DNA of 64,000 nt. Source: Bacillus sp. FJAT-49711 (lineage in GTDB: Bacteria; Bacillota; Bacilli; Bacillales; Bacillaceae_C). The notes beneath the pieces are model-generated. The model was not told where the DNA came from, did not search any database, and saw only the letters and a program-made list of their open reading frames with translations. The stretch is from NCBI RefSeq assembly GCF_018343715.1, contig NZ_JAGYPL010000001.1:1080840-1144839 (forward strand), written 5' to 3'. The position numbers and the translations under genes are program-made. Below, in pieces: positions 26,491-34,217 of this stretch; the stretch's first letter is position 1; the number at the start of each line of letters is the position of its first letter.

Positions 26491-27660
26491 TTAGTTCAAT
26501 TTTTTTAATCTGTCTGATTGGCTTACGATGTCAGTTACTCTTACACCAAAGTTTTCATCAATAACAACTACTTCGCCTTTAGCAATTAAGCGGCTATTAA
26601 CAAGTATTTCAACTGGTTCACCTGCCAATTTATCCAATTCAATAATGGACCCTGCACCGAGTTCAAGAATATCCTTGACTGATTTTTTTGTTCTTCCAAG
26701 CTCTACTGTAACTTGCAATGGAATATCAAGTAGCATATCAAGGTTTTTTGTTTCGGGAGCAGGAACATTAGATTGATTAAACTCTAAAAAGCTAGCTGAT
26801 TGGACATTTAATGGGATTTTCTCTTCATCGGCAACTTTGCCATTTTCTCTTTTCGGTTCATCATTTCTTGTATTTCTTAAAGATTGGTTTTGTGCATTCT
26901 CATCGCTTACTAATGTTCGAGCCATATTTGAATTTGGACTAGATGCAGGTTTTACCTCAGAAGGGTCACTTCCGTTTTTTGACAATAAATCTTCTACAAG
27001 CTTTTTGGCAAATTCAATTGGAAGTACCTGCATAATATCAGAATCTATTAAATTTCCGATAGCAAGACGAAAAGATATCTTAACAAGAAGGTTTTGTTGA
27101 GGTATCGTATCTCTTCCTTCCCCTTCGGAAATATTCAATAGTTCAATTGAAGGTGGTGAAATATCAACTTTTTTCTCGAAAATAGATGACATCGAAGTAG
27201 CAGCTGAACCCATCATTTGATTCATAGCTTCTTGAACAGCACTTAAATGAATTTCATCTAACAATTCCGCAGGCGAAGTCCCATCGCCACCGAGCATTAA
27301 ATCTGCTATTATAGCAGCATCACTTTGTTTAATAACAAGAATATTTACTCCTGAAAAACCTGATGTATATTTAACTTGTATGGCAACATATGGATGTGGA
27401 AACTCTTCTTCGAGTTTTGCATTATCAATAATGGAAACGGATGGAGTTGTAATTTCTACTTTTTGATTCAGTAATGTAGATAAAGCAGTTGCTGAACTAC
27501 CTATCGAAATATTCCCAAGCTCCCCTATAGCATCCTGTTGCAATTCATTTAAAAAATCTGATATATCATGAACATCTTCTTGTTTATTTGATTCCTCGGT
27601 TATAGGTTCTCCGCGTAATAACGCGTCAATCTCATCTTGTGAGAGCATTTCACCATTCAT
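26491..27660 (-). CDS. fliY: Flagellar motor switch phosphatase FliY (FliN/CheC fusion type)
   Basis: FliY combines a CheY-P-binding N-terminal peptide (LSQDEIDALLRG), a CheC-like domain, and a C-terminal SpoA (FliN) domain that joins the C ring. The CheC domain has two phosphatase motifs (IGELGNISIGSSATALS; VQEAMNQMMGSAATSMS). The SpoA domain covers about residues 310-385 (IPLQVTVELGRTKKSVKDIL). A variable linker lies between. Start: the ATG at 27658-27660, inside the end of fliM, is chosen; GGAG is only 3 nt away but AAAGGAGG lies further up. An alternative ATG exists at 27646-27648. Confidence 0.92.
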   Translation of the reverse strand: MNGEMLSQDEIDALLRGEPITEESNKQEDVHDISDFLNELQQDAIGELGNISIGSSATALSTLLNQKVEITTPSVSIIDNAKLEEEFPHPYVAIQVKYTSGFSGVNILVIKQSDAAIIADLMLGGDGTSPAELLDEIHLSAVQEAMNQMMGSAATSMSSIFEKKVDISPPSIELLNISEGEGRDTIPQQNLLVKISFRLAIGNLIDSDIMQVLPIEFAKKLVEDLLSKNGSDPSEVKPASSPNSNMARTLVSDENAQNQSLRNTRNDEPKRENGKVADEEKIPLNVQSASFLEFNQSNVPAPETKNLDMLLDIPLQVTVELGRTKKSVKDILELGAGSIIELDKLAGEPVEILVNSRLIAKGEVVVIDENFGVRVTDIVSQSDRLKKLN

Positions 27661-28651
27661 TGTCTCCTTCACCCTCCTTTATGTTATCTATTATTTGTAC
27701 AGCCATTTTTTTATTGCGTTTGCCAGGTTGTCCAATAAACTTTGGTTTTTCACCAAGTTTAATTGTAAGAGGTTCATCAATACGACTGTTTAATTCAATG
27801 ACATCTCCTAAGCTTAAGGAAAGGAAGTCATGAATTGTTATAGTAGATAATCCCAATTCAACGGTTAACTCAATATGGGCTTCTTTTATTTTCTCTTCAA
27901 GCAACGCAACCTCTTCAGGCTTTCTCATCTTTGTATTTGTTTCCATCCAATAATGCGCTGAAAGTTTGGGAATGATTGGCTCTAACAGAACATGCGGAAT
28001 ACAAATATTAATCATCCCACTGCTATCTCCTACACTAGCATTCATCGATATAACTACAACTGTTTCATTGGGAGTCGCAATTTGCAAAAATTGTGGATTC
28101 ACTTCAAGTTCAGTTAATATCGGATCTATTTCCGCGATGCCTGACCAAGCTTCTTGTAAATGTTCCAATGTATTCTCAAATAAATTTGTCATAAGCCGCG
28201 TTTCAATTTCAGTTAAATTATCTATTTTATTTAAAGATGTTCCTTTTCCACCTAGTATTCTGTCGATCATCGCATAAGCGATATTCGGATGTATTTCCAT
28301 GATCATTCTCCCTTCTAAAGGAGGCACTTCGATCACATTCAAAATGGTCATATTAGGTACAGAACGAACATACTCTTCATATGGAATTTGATCCGCTGTC
28401 GCTACCGTAATATTGACATACGTCCTAAGTTGAGCTGAAAAATAGGTTGTTAACAAGCGGGCAAAATTATCGTAAATTCTTGTCAAGCTTCTCACTTGAT
28501 CCTTAGAAAATCTAAGCGCTCGTTTAAAATCATATAATTTAACTTTTTTTACATCTTCATCTCGTTTAAAATCATCAGCTGACATTTCACCCGTAGATAT
28601 AGCGGAGAGCAAAGCATCTATCTCACTCTGGGATAATACATCTTCTGGCAT
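27650..28651 (-). CDS. fliM: Flagellar motor switch protein FliM
   Basis: FliM is the CheY-P receptor of the C ring. It has the N-terminal CheY-P peptide LSQSEIDALLSAI, the CheC-like middle domain without phosphatase motifs (residues about 45-230), and a C-terminal SpoA domain (IELTVELGLSTITIHDFL). The 333 residues match the family. The end overlaps the fliY start, consistent with translational coupling of the two switch proteins. Confidence 0.96.
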   Translation of the reverse strand: MPEDVLSQSEIDALLSAISTGEMSADDFKRDEDVKKVKLYDFKRALRFSKDQVRSLTRIYDNFARLLTTYFSAQLRTYVNITVATADQIPYEEYVRSVPNMTILNVIEVPPLEGRMIMEIHPNIAYAMIDRILGGKGTSLNKIDNLTEIETRLMTNLFENTLEHLQEAWSGIAEIDPILTELEVNPQFLQIATPNETVVVISMNASVGDSSGMINICIPHVLLEPIIPKLSAHYWMETNTKMRKPEEVALLEEKIKEAHIELTVELGLSTITIHDFLSLSLGDVIELNSRIDEPLTIKLGEKPKFIGQPGKRNKKMAVQIIDNIKEGEGDNEW

Positions 28652-28689
28652 GGCTACACCTCCGTTTCAAATTAGTATTCTAGTACTTT

Positions 28690-29115
28690 TTAAGAGATGA
28701 CATAGGAGGTGATATAAATTCTGACCACTTTTCCATCTTGCATAAGCTCGTTTATTTTATCTTTCATCGTTTCTTCCAGCTTTTGTTTTCCGTCCTTACC
28801 ATCTAAATCAGTAGGCTCCATTTCAGACAGCTCGGATATGATTAGATTTTTTATTTGAAAATCTCTTTTTTGGAACTCATCTTTCGCCTTTTTCCCATTT
28901 GTTTGCACCTTAAACGATATTTTTACGTAGTCACCATTTTTTATATTTGTCATAATCTCTGGGACATCGACAGATACTTTGATGACTTCATCAATCGTAG
29001 GTTCATTTTTTTTATCTTTGTCCCCTAGATTCATAATGATGATTAAGGCTAATGTAGCAAGCAGCAATATTGCCGTTAAAAGAACCATCATAGTTGGAAA
29101 TAATCTTTTATTCAT
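28690..29115 (-). CDS. fliL: Flagellar basal body-associated protein FliL
   Basis: FliL is a single-pass membrane protein that surrounds the stator and stabilises torque generation. The 141-residue chain has one N-terminal membrane anchor (about residues 8-29, LLTAILLLATLALIIIM) and an external domain (VSVDVPEIMTNIKNGDYVKI ... VRIYITSYVIS). It lies 4 bp after swrD and before fliM, the usual position. Confidence 0.93.
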   Translation of the reverse strand: MNKRLFPTMMVLLTAILLLATLALIIIMNLGDKDKKNEPTIDEVIKVSVDVPEIMTNIKNGDYVKISFKVQTNGKKAKDEFQKRDFQIKNLIISELSEMEPTDLDGKDGKQKLEETMKDKINELMQDGKVVRIYITSYVIS

Positions 29116-29119
29116 CTTT

Positions 29120-29326
29120 CTAATCCTCCAATTCTTTGCGGCCGAGGAGATTAATGGATTGATAGAATTCCAAGATACGTCTATTTATAACCTCCTCTGA
29201 TTCTGCTGCTACATATTTACGTCCATTTGTGAGGGTAATAGTTGTATCAGGAAATGACTCTATTTTTTCGATATATAAAGCATTAAGTTGAAAGGTCTTT
29301 CCATTTAATCTAGTTATCGTGATCAA
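29120..29326 (-). CDS. swrD: Swarming/flagellar-power protein SwrD (FlbD family)
   Basis: SwrD is a small protein needed for full flagellar torque in B. subtilis. The 68-residue chain starts ITITRLNGKTFQLNALYIEKI and contains FPDTTITLTNGRKYVAAES, typical of the FlbD family. The start is the TTG at 29324-29326, where the family consensus begins. No Shine-Dalgarno sequence lies within the 15 nt before it. Instead an 8-bp hairpin (29336-29365) separates the start from AAGGGGGGGAG further upstream. Located between flgE and fliL. Confidence 0.88.
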   Translation of the reverse strand: MITITRLNGKTFQLNALYIEKIESFPDTTITLTNGRKYVAAESEEVINRRILEFYQSINLLGRKELED

Positions 29327-29377
29327 TGATTGATCAGAGCCGGATAGTAAGTGGCACCCGGCTCTTCTCCCCCCCTT
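29321..29377 (-). promoter_or_regulatory. Hairpin separating a strong Shine-Dalgarno sequence from the swrD start
   Basis: On the minus strand, in order: the flgE stop; AAGGGGGGGAG (29367-29377); one A; a hairpin with perfect 8-bp arms AGAGCCGG / CCGGCTCT (29336-29343, 29358-29365) and a 14-nt loop; GATCAATCA; then TTG. If the hairpin forms, the Shine-Dalgarno sequence comes to about 10 nt from the TTG. The start codon also lies inside the palindrome GATCAAT-N-ATTGATC (29321-29335). The sequence is seen directly; the looping-out function is inference. Confidence 0.6.
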
Positions 29378-29380
29378 ACA

Positions 29381-30748
29381 TTATCGTTTTAAATTAACGA
29401 GTTCCTGTAAAATTTCATCCGATGTTGTGATGATTCTCGTATTTGCTTGGAACCCACGCTGAGCAACGATCATTTCCGTAAATTCTTCTGAAAGATCAAC
29501 GTTGGACATTTCGAGTGAACCAGATACGAGAGTTCCGGAACCATCGCTGCCAGGTACAGTGTATGTGGCTATTCCTGATGCAGCAGTTTGAGAGAACATA
29601 TTTTCCCCAACCTTCTGAAGTCCACCGCTATTAGAAAAACGAGCAAGGGTTATTGAAAAATTCGTAGTATATAAATCTCCGTCTTTCGTTAGACCAAGCT
29701 CTGTTGCATGGATGTAATCAATTGCGTCGGTAGCAGCTGCCGTTCCATCAGATGCTATAGTAATTTGGGCTGATGTGTTATTAGCATTCGTTAATGCTGT
29801 AGTCGCAGCATTTTCAATAGCTGTCTTATTTGCATCGGTTTTATTAGCTTGATACGTATTAAATGCTGTATCTACATTATTTACCGAGGTTTTAAGTGTA
29901 TTTGTAAAAGTTTTAATGTTTGTTACTTGGGTTGCTGCATTATCGGCTTTTTGCTTTGCATCTGCAGCAGCTGCTATCGCCCGTGGATCACCACCGGCAG
30001 CTTTGGCCACCAGATTATTTGCTTCTACCTTCAATAATTGAGCTTCTTTTTCTGCTTCCAATATTAATTCGTCAAGTTCATCAGTCATTTTCACTAAGGA
30101 ATCAAGATATTTCTTTGAAGTAGGATTTTCAACAAGATTTTTTGCAGTACCTGCTAATTTCCCAACAACCTCAAGAGCTTTATCAACTGATGTTTGATTT
30201 GCACTTTTAATAAAACTAATCTTTCCATTTTCCGAAATACTGAAGCTTTCGATTTCTTGGATTTTACCGCCATTAATCCGTATTGGCTGTAATTCATCAC
30301 TATTTGGATCAGTAGCTAATACATAGTGTCCCGTTCCAGTAACTACATAACCTTCATTATTTAAATAAAGATTACCGGCTCTCGTATAGTAAGTGGAAGT
30401 TGCGAAGAAAGTATCTCCACTAGGAGTCCCTTCCGCCACTGTAATATAGCCATCTCCTTGGATAGCCAGATCGAGGACCCTGCCTGTTGTTTGCAAACTG
30501 CCTTGAGTATCAATTGTATCAATTGATGCAAGCTGTGAGCCTAATCCGACTTGTTTAGGATTAGTTCCACCTCTCCCTTCAGAAGGAGCACTTGCCCCTG
30601 ATATCGTTTGATTAACCATATCTTTAAACGTAACACGTCCTTTTTTAAAACCATATGTGTTGACGTTCGCTATGTTATTACCTATTACATCTAGTTTTGT
30701 TTGAAAGTTTTTCATTCCGCTTATACCAGAATACATAGAACGAATCAT
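29381..30748 (-). CDS. flgE: Flagellar hook protein FlgE with a large internal insertion
   Basis: FlgE polymerises into the flagellar hook. The conserved N-terminal rod/hook region (MIRSMYSGISGMKNFQTKLD, NNIANVNTYGFKKGR) and C-terminal region (LEMSNVDLSEEFTEMIVAQR, ending EILQELVNLKR) are intact. At 455 residues it is far longer than the B. subtilis hook protein (about 264). The extra about 180 residues (182-362; DNA 29663-30205) are helical, rich in Ala, Thr, Asn and Lys, and look like a coiled-coil plus a spacer. They replace the short loop before NFSITLARFSNSGGLQKVGE. The insert probably projects from the hook surface. Confidence 0.92.
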   Translation of the reverse strand: MIRSMYSGISGMKNFQTKLDVIGNNIANVNTYGFKKGRVTFKDMVNQTISGASAPSEGRGGTNPKQVGLGSQLASIDTIDTQGSLQTTGRVLDLAIQGDGYITVAEGTPSGDTFFATSTYYTRAGNLYLNNEGYVVTGTGHYVLATDPNSDELQPIRINGGKIQEIESFSISENGKISFIKSANQTSVDKALEVVGKLAGTAKNLVENPTSKKYLDSLVKMTDELDELILEAEKEAQLLKVEANNLVAKAAGGDPRAIAAAADAKQKADNAATQVTNIKTFTNTLKTSVNNVDTAFNTYQANKTDANKTAIENAATTALTNANNTSAQITIASDGTAAATDAIDYIHATELGLTKDGDLYTTNFSITLARFSNSGGLQKVGENMFSQTAASGIATYTVPGSDGSGTLVSGSLEMSNVDLSEEFTEMIVAQRGFQANTRIITTSDEILQELVNLKR

Positions 30749-30835
30749 TTAAAATGATCTCCCTTCTGAACCACGTCTATCAGTCGGCGGTTCTCAGCTT
30801 CCTATAAGGTCCAGCTGATATTGTTTTTAATTGGC

Positions 30836-31225
30836 TTAACTTAAAATAATAGTTCCATCAATATTCGTAAATATTTGACTTGCTGCTTCCTGCCTGTCCA
30901 TTACTGTTACAACAGTATTATTTTTTGCGCTTATGATTAATGCAGCATCTTTCAACAAAACAAGTGAATCTGTAACACCTTTTTGTTTTGCTTCAGCCAC
31001 TTTTAAACCAATCTGTTCCCATACTTCAGGACCTATAGAAATTTCCCGTTGCTTCATTCTTAACTCTGCATGTTTACTTATCGTTAATCGAGACTGTTTT
31101 GCAGTTGCTTGTTCCAAAAACCGGGAAAATGAATGATTGCTCAATTTTTCTGTTTTGCTTGATCTATTATTGGTGTTTACAGCAATTGGCTGTACAGGAA
31201 GCTTGTGAATCGTATGATTTTTCAT
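30836..31225 (-). CDS. Flagellar operon protein of the TIGR02530 type
   Basis: This 129-residue protein lies between flgD and flgE, where a small flagellar operon protein of unknown function is found in many Firmicutes but not, as I recall, in B. subtilis. Seen features are a disordered basic N-terminus, a conserved core (SKHAELRMKQREISI ... WEQIGLKVAEAKQKGVTDSLVLLKDAALIIS), and a C-terminus VVTVMDRQEAASQIFTNIDG. No membrane segment or signal is visible. The start is the ATG at 31223-31225, 10 nt after AAGGA. A role in hook assembly is inferred from position only; the family assignment is from memory of the motif. Confidence 0.75.
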   Translation of the reverse strand: MKNHTIHKLPVQPIAVNTNNRSSKTEKLSNHSFSRFLEQATAKQSRLTISKHAELRMKQREISIGPEVWEQIGLKVAEAKQKGVTDSLVLLKDAALIISAKNNTVVTVMDRQEAASQIFTNIDGTIILS

Positions 31226-31242
31226 ATTAATCACGTCCTTCA

Positions 31243-31872
31243 CTAGCTTATTTTTATTACCTCATCTGTTTTGATTGATTTTCCATCCTCTGTATGAAGA
31301 AATACGACGTTTCTCTTCATTGATACTGACTGAACATTGCCACTCTGTTCCTCTTCGTCCTCCATCCAAGTAATTGTTTTTCCAATCATGGTTGTTGCAT
31401 AAATAAGAGGGGTCTCGGCAGCTATGTTATTAACTTGAGAGATATTAGCAGGCGTTAATTCTGTACCGTCCTCCAATGTAAACTTGACGGTATCACCAAC
31501 AAATTGAACCGAACTAACAATTCCTTTTCCGTTCGTAAAAGTTTCTTCTGCAGTATTAGAATCTTCGTCGATTTTATGCCATGTTACTTCTTTCCCAACA
31601 AATTGGCTAAGGGCAATTAAGCTAGACTGTGACTCAAATTGGACTAATTTTTCAATTGATTTGCTCATATTCGTCATTTGTTCAAGCGAAGAAAAAGTTG
31701 CCATTTGTGCAATAAATTCTTTGTCCTGCATCGGGTTCATCGGGTCCTGATTTTGCAGCTGCACCATTAATAGTTTAAGAAAATCATCTTTCCCTAAAAT
31801 ATCATTGCCCGTTTTAGCCTCCCTCTTCTGGACAGATGAATAGAGTAAATCAGAGTCGATTGAAATTGACAT
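31243..31872 (-). CDS. flgD: Flagellar hook assembly (cap) protein FlgD
   Basis: FlgD caps the growing hook and is shed when it is complete. The N-terminal family motif LGKDDFLKLLMVQLQNQDPM and FIAQMATFSSLEQMTNMS are clear. The C-terminal half carries a Tudor/FlgD-Ig-like domain (GIVSSVQFVGDTVKFTLEDG). The ATG at 31870-31872 (MSISIDSDLL) follows GGAGGT. At 209 residues it is longer than the short B. subtilis form, as in most bacteria. Lies between fliK and the small flagellar operon gene. Confidence 0.93.
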   Translation of the reverse strand: MSISIDSDLLYSSVQKREAKTGNDILGKDDFLKLLMVQLQNQDPMNPMQDKEFIAQMATFSSLEQMTNMSKSIEKLVQFESQSSLIALSQFVGKEVTWHKIDEDSNTAEETFTNGKGIVSSVQFVGDTVKFTLEDGTELTPANISQVNNIAAETPLIYATTMIGKTITWMEDEEEQSGNVQSVSMKRNVVFLHTEDGKSIKTDEVIKIS

Positions 31873-31879
31873 CTTATCT

Positions 31880-33136
31880 TTACACCTCCGTTTCAAATAA
31901 AATATTACTTAAAGCCTCTTTAAAATTGTCATTCGTTTCATTTTGGGATTGTCCTTGATCAGGATTTTGTTCATGATGCTGTTGACTACTACTTCGGCTA
32001 TCCTGATTCGTATATCTTTGCAGATCGCCTTGACTGTATGTAACCTCTATTCGATCCACAGAAATATTTTGTTGTGCAAAAGCTTGTCTTAAACTATTAA
32101 GTTGAAAATCTAGCATTTCCTTTGCTTTGTGAGTTGACGCTAAGATTCGAGCTGTTAATTGCCCATCTTTTTGTAAAAGCTCTACTCTTAATGATCCTAA
32201 TTCTTCTGGGTGCAGCCTAATTAATAATTTAGTTGTATTTAATCCTTGTGTGAGACTGGATCTGGCCAAAATATTGGAAAATTCCTTGATCATTCCGCGC
32301 ATCACAGTTTCTTCGTTTGCCGATTCACTTACAATCAAATGAAAAGATTCGGTTCGTACAACAGGATTCGAATCTGATATATGGTCATTAACAATCATCT
32401 GCTTATTTAAAAATTGATCATGCTTTGATGATTTTCCTAATAATGATTGCAATAAATTCGAGCTGTTACTAAGTGATCGGAAATCATTGGTTTCGCTACC
32501 TCTAAAAAAAGCATTATCTAATGAATTTCTTATATTTTGGTATTTTGTATCTCTAGTCATTTCCTGGAGTCTTCTCAGCAAATGTTCCATAGAGACTTCT
32601 ACTTCTTCAAACTGTTGCATTTCTGAAAGGTTGACTATATTATCCTTAGATTTAAAAAGAAACTCTTTAACGGATTTAATATAAGAAGAAATTTGGTTAA
32701 AAGGCATACTTTTCAATGTTTCATCATTTAATCCATTAATAACTTGGAATAATACAACAGCTGCAGCTAAAAACTCCCCTGGAATTGGCTCATCTTGCTT
32801 TATTGATTCTGGCATCTGATTGGGAGCCACATTATTCTCTATCCAATCAAGTATTTCATGAATCGTTTCATCCCAGCTAGGATCAATCTCTTCCGAAATT
32901 GTTTGAATGTCTTGATAGAATTCTGTTTCTTCAGTTTCAGGATCTCCTAATAAAATTTCTATTAGATTCATAAGAGGATCCACCTCTTGAACGGAATTAG
33001 TCTCAGCTGGAAGTTGTCCATTATTAGCTAGAGCTGAGCCTAAAATCATTTGAAAATTTGTATTATCCGATGGCAGAGGACTATTGAACATCATTTGCCC
33101 TTGTATCATAGTTGATTCAAGTCCACCAATTTTCAA
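31880..33136 (-). CDS. fliK: Flagellar hook-length control protein FliK
   Basis: FliK measures hook length and triggers the FlhB specificity switch. The long N-terminal part (residues 1-300) is low-conservation and acidic. The C-terminal Flg_hook domain is recognisable (LLIRLHPEELGSLRVELLQK, ILASTHKAKEMLDFQLNSLR, FAQQNISVDRIEVTYS), followed by a Gln/Ser-rich tail. I use the TTG at 33134-33136 (MKIGGLEST) because AAAGGGGG lies 8 nt upstream; the GTG three codons earlier touches it. The unusually long FlgE made here should not change hook length control by itself. Confidence 0.9.
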   Translation of the reverse strand: MKIGGLESTMIQGQMMFNSPLPSDNTNFQMILGSALANNGQLPAETNSVQEVDPLMNLIEILLGDPETEETEFYQDIQTISEEIDPSWDETIHEILDWIENNVAPNQMPESIKQDEPIPGEFLAAAVVLFQVINGLNDETLKSMPFNQISSYIKSVKEFLFKSKDNIVNLSEMQQFEEVEVSMEHLLRRLQEMTRDTKYQNIRNSLDNAFFRGSETNDFRSLSNSSNLLQSLLGKSSKHDQFLNKQMIVNDHISDSNPVVRTESFHLIVSESANEETVMRGMIKEFSNILARSSLTQGLNTTKLLIRLHPEELGSLRVELLQKDGQLTARILASTHKAKEMLDFQLNSLRQAFAQQNISVDRIEVTYSQGDLQRYTNQDSRSSSQQHHEQNPDQGQSQNETNDNFKEALSNILFETEV

Positions 33137-33165
33137 TTTTATCACCCCCTTTCAATGACGTAGTT

Positions 33166-33762
33166 TTATTCCGTTTTGGCTGAAAGCTTTTCTAAATATT
33201 TTGCCGCTCTCTCCGGAGGCATTTTTTCCATTATCTTGGCTAGTGATTCGGTACTAATATTAGATAAAATTTTCACAGCTTCATCATCGCTCATTTCTAT
33301 AATAATCGGAGCTGCACTTTTAGGCGTCATTGCCTCGTAGGTTGAAACGATTTCTTTGAAAGCACGTTTATTTTGGTCTTGCATTTGCCTTAATTCTTCA
33401 ATCGTATTTTCAAGTCTTTCTTTTTCAAGTGAAAAACGTTCTTTTTCAAATTCATTCTTTTCAAGCTGTGATTTTAGTTGATCGATTTGTGCATTTTTAT
33501 TTTGAATTTCAGCGTCTAAACTGATGATCTTTTCCTCGTAATCAAGTACATTCACTTTTTCCTTGCCATCGATCATATTTGCAATAACCGGAACTTTTTC
33601 GCTGATTTCTTTAGCTTTTTGGAATATATTTACCCCAGCTACTGAAGCAATCAGTAAACCTAAAAAGAGTGCAAATAGAAGCGGAATTAAAACCCAAAAG
33701 ATAAACCGATGAAATATGCCCGGCTTTTTATCCAAATTTTGATTTTTTAAGGTTTTTTCCAC
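33166..33762 (-). CDS. ylxF: YlxF, membrane-anchored MgtE-N-domain flagellar protein
   Basis: YlxF has one N-terminal membrane segment (about residues 20-45), a long coiled coil (about 68-135, rich in Glu, Lys and Leu) and a C-terminal MgtE-N-like block (ESLAKIMEKMPPERAAKYLEKL). Comparable proteins (MotE type) in other bacteria stabilise stators. Its role in Bacillus is unclear. The start is a GTG with AGGTGGG just upstream. It sits between fliJ and fliK, as in B. subtilis. Confidence 0.85.
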   Translation of the reverse strand: MEKTLKNQNLDKKPGIFHRFIFWVLIPLLFALFLGLLIASVAGVNIFQKAKEISEKVPVIANMIDGKEKVNVLDYEEKIISLDAEIQNKNAQIDQLKSQLEKNEFEKERFSLEKERLENTIEELRQMQDQNKRAFKEIVSTYEAMTPKSAAPIIIEMSDDEAVKILSNISTESLAKIMEKMPPERAAKYLEKLSAKTE

Positions 33763-33770
33763 TTTCCCAC

Positions 33771-34217
33771 CTAATTTCCGCCCCGATGAAAATATTGTAC
33801 GGAAGAATATTCATCAAGGTGTATATTTTCTGTTTGATCAAGCATTTTCAAATAATATTGATATGTTTTTTCTTTTAGCTTTTCGTATTTTTTCACTTCA
33901 ATATTACTTTCTTTCAGTTTTTCCTCATACCAATTCATAGTATTTCGCGCATTCATCACAAGTCTTTGTACATGGCTGATCGTCTTTTCTAAATTGCTGA
34001 TAAATTGTTGGTAATGGCGGATTTTATGTATGGATAATCCGCTTGTAAGTTCATGAAGTTGATATTCTTCAAGATTTTCCTTTTTTTTCAACAAATCAAA
34101 AAGCTGTTCAGCAACTACTTCAAATTTCTTAACAGAATCTTGATATAAGGACAATGCTTCTTCCTTTTCACGTTCTTTTAAATTTAAGATTTTTTGAAAT
34201 TTGTACTCGTATCTCAA
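33771..34217 (-). CDS. fliJ: Flagellar export chaperone/stalk protein FliJ
   Basis: FliJ is the coiled-coil stalk of the FliI ATPase ring and escorts export chaperones. The 148-residue protein is almost wholly helical with heptad-like Leu/Lys/Glu spacing (YKFQKILNLKEREKEEALSL at the start). It begins with a TTG that overlaps the fliI stop (ATTGA). AGGTG precedes it. Identification depends on length, coiled coil and location after fliI. Confidence 0.88.
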   Translation of the reverse strand: MRYEYKFQKILNLKEREKEEALSLYQDSVKKFEVVAEQLFDLLKKKENLEEYQLHELTSGLSIHKIRHYQQFISNLEKTISHVQRLVMNARNTMNWYEEKLKESNIEVKKYEKLKEKTYQYYLKMLDQTENIHLDEYSSVQYFHRGGN

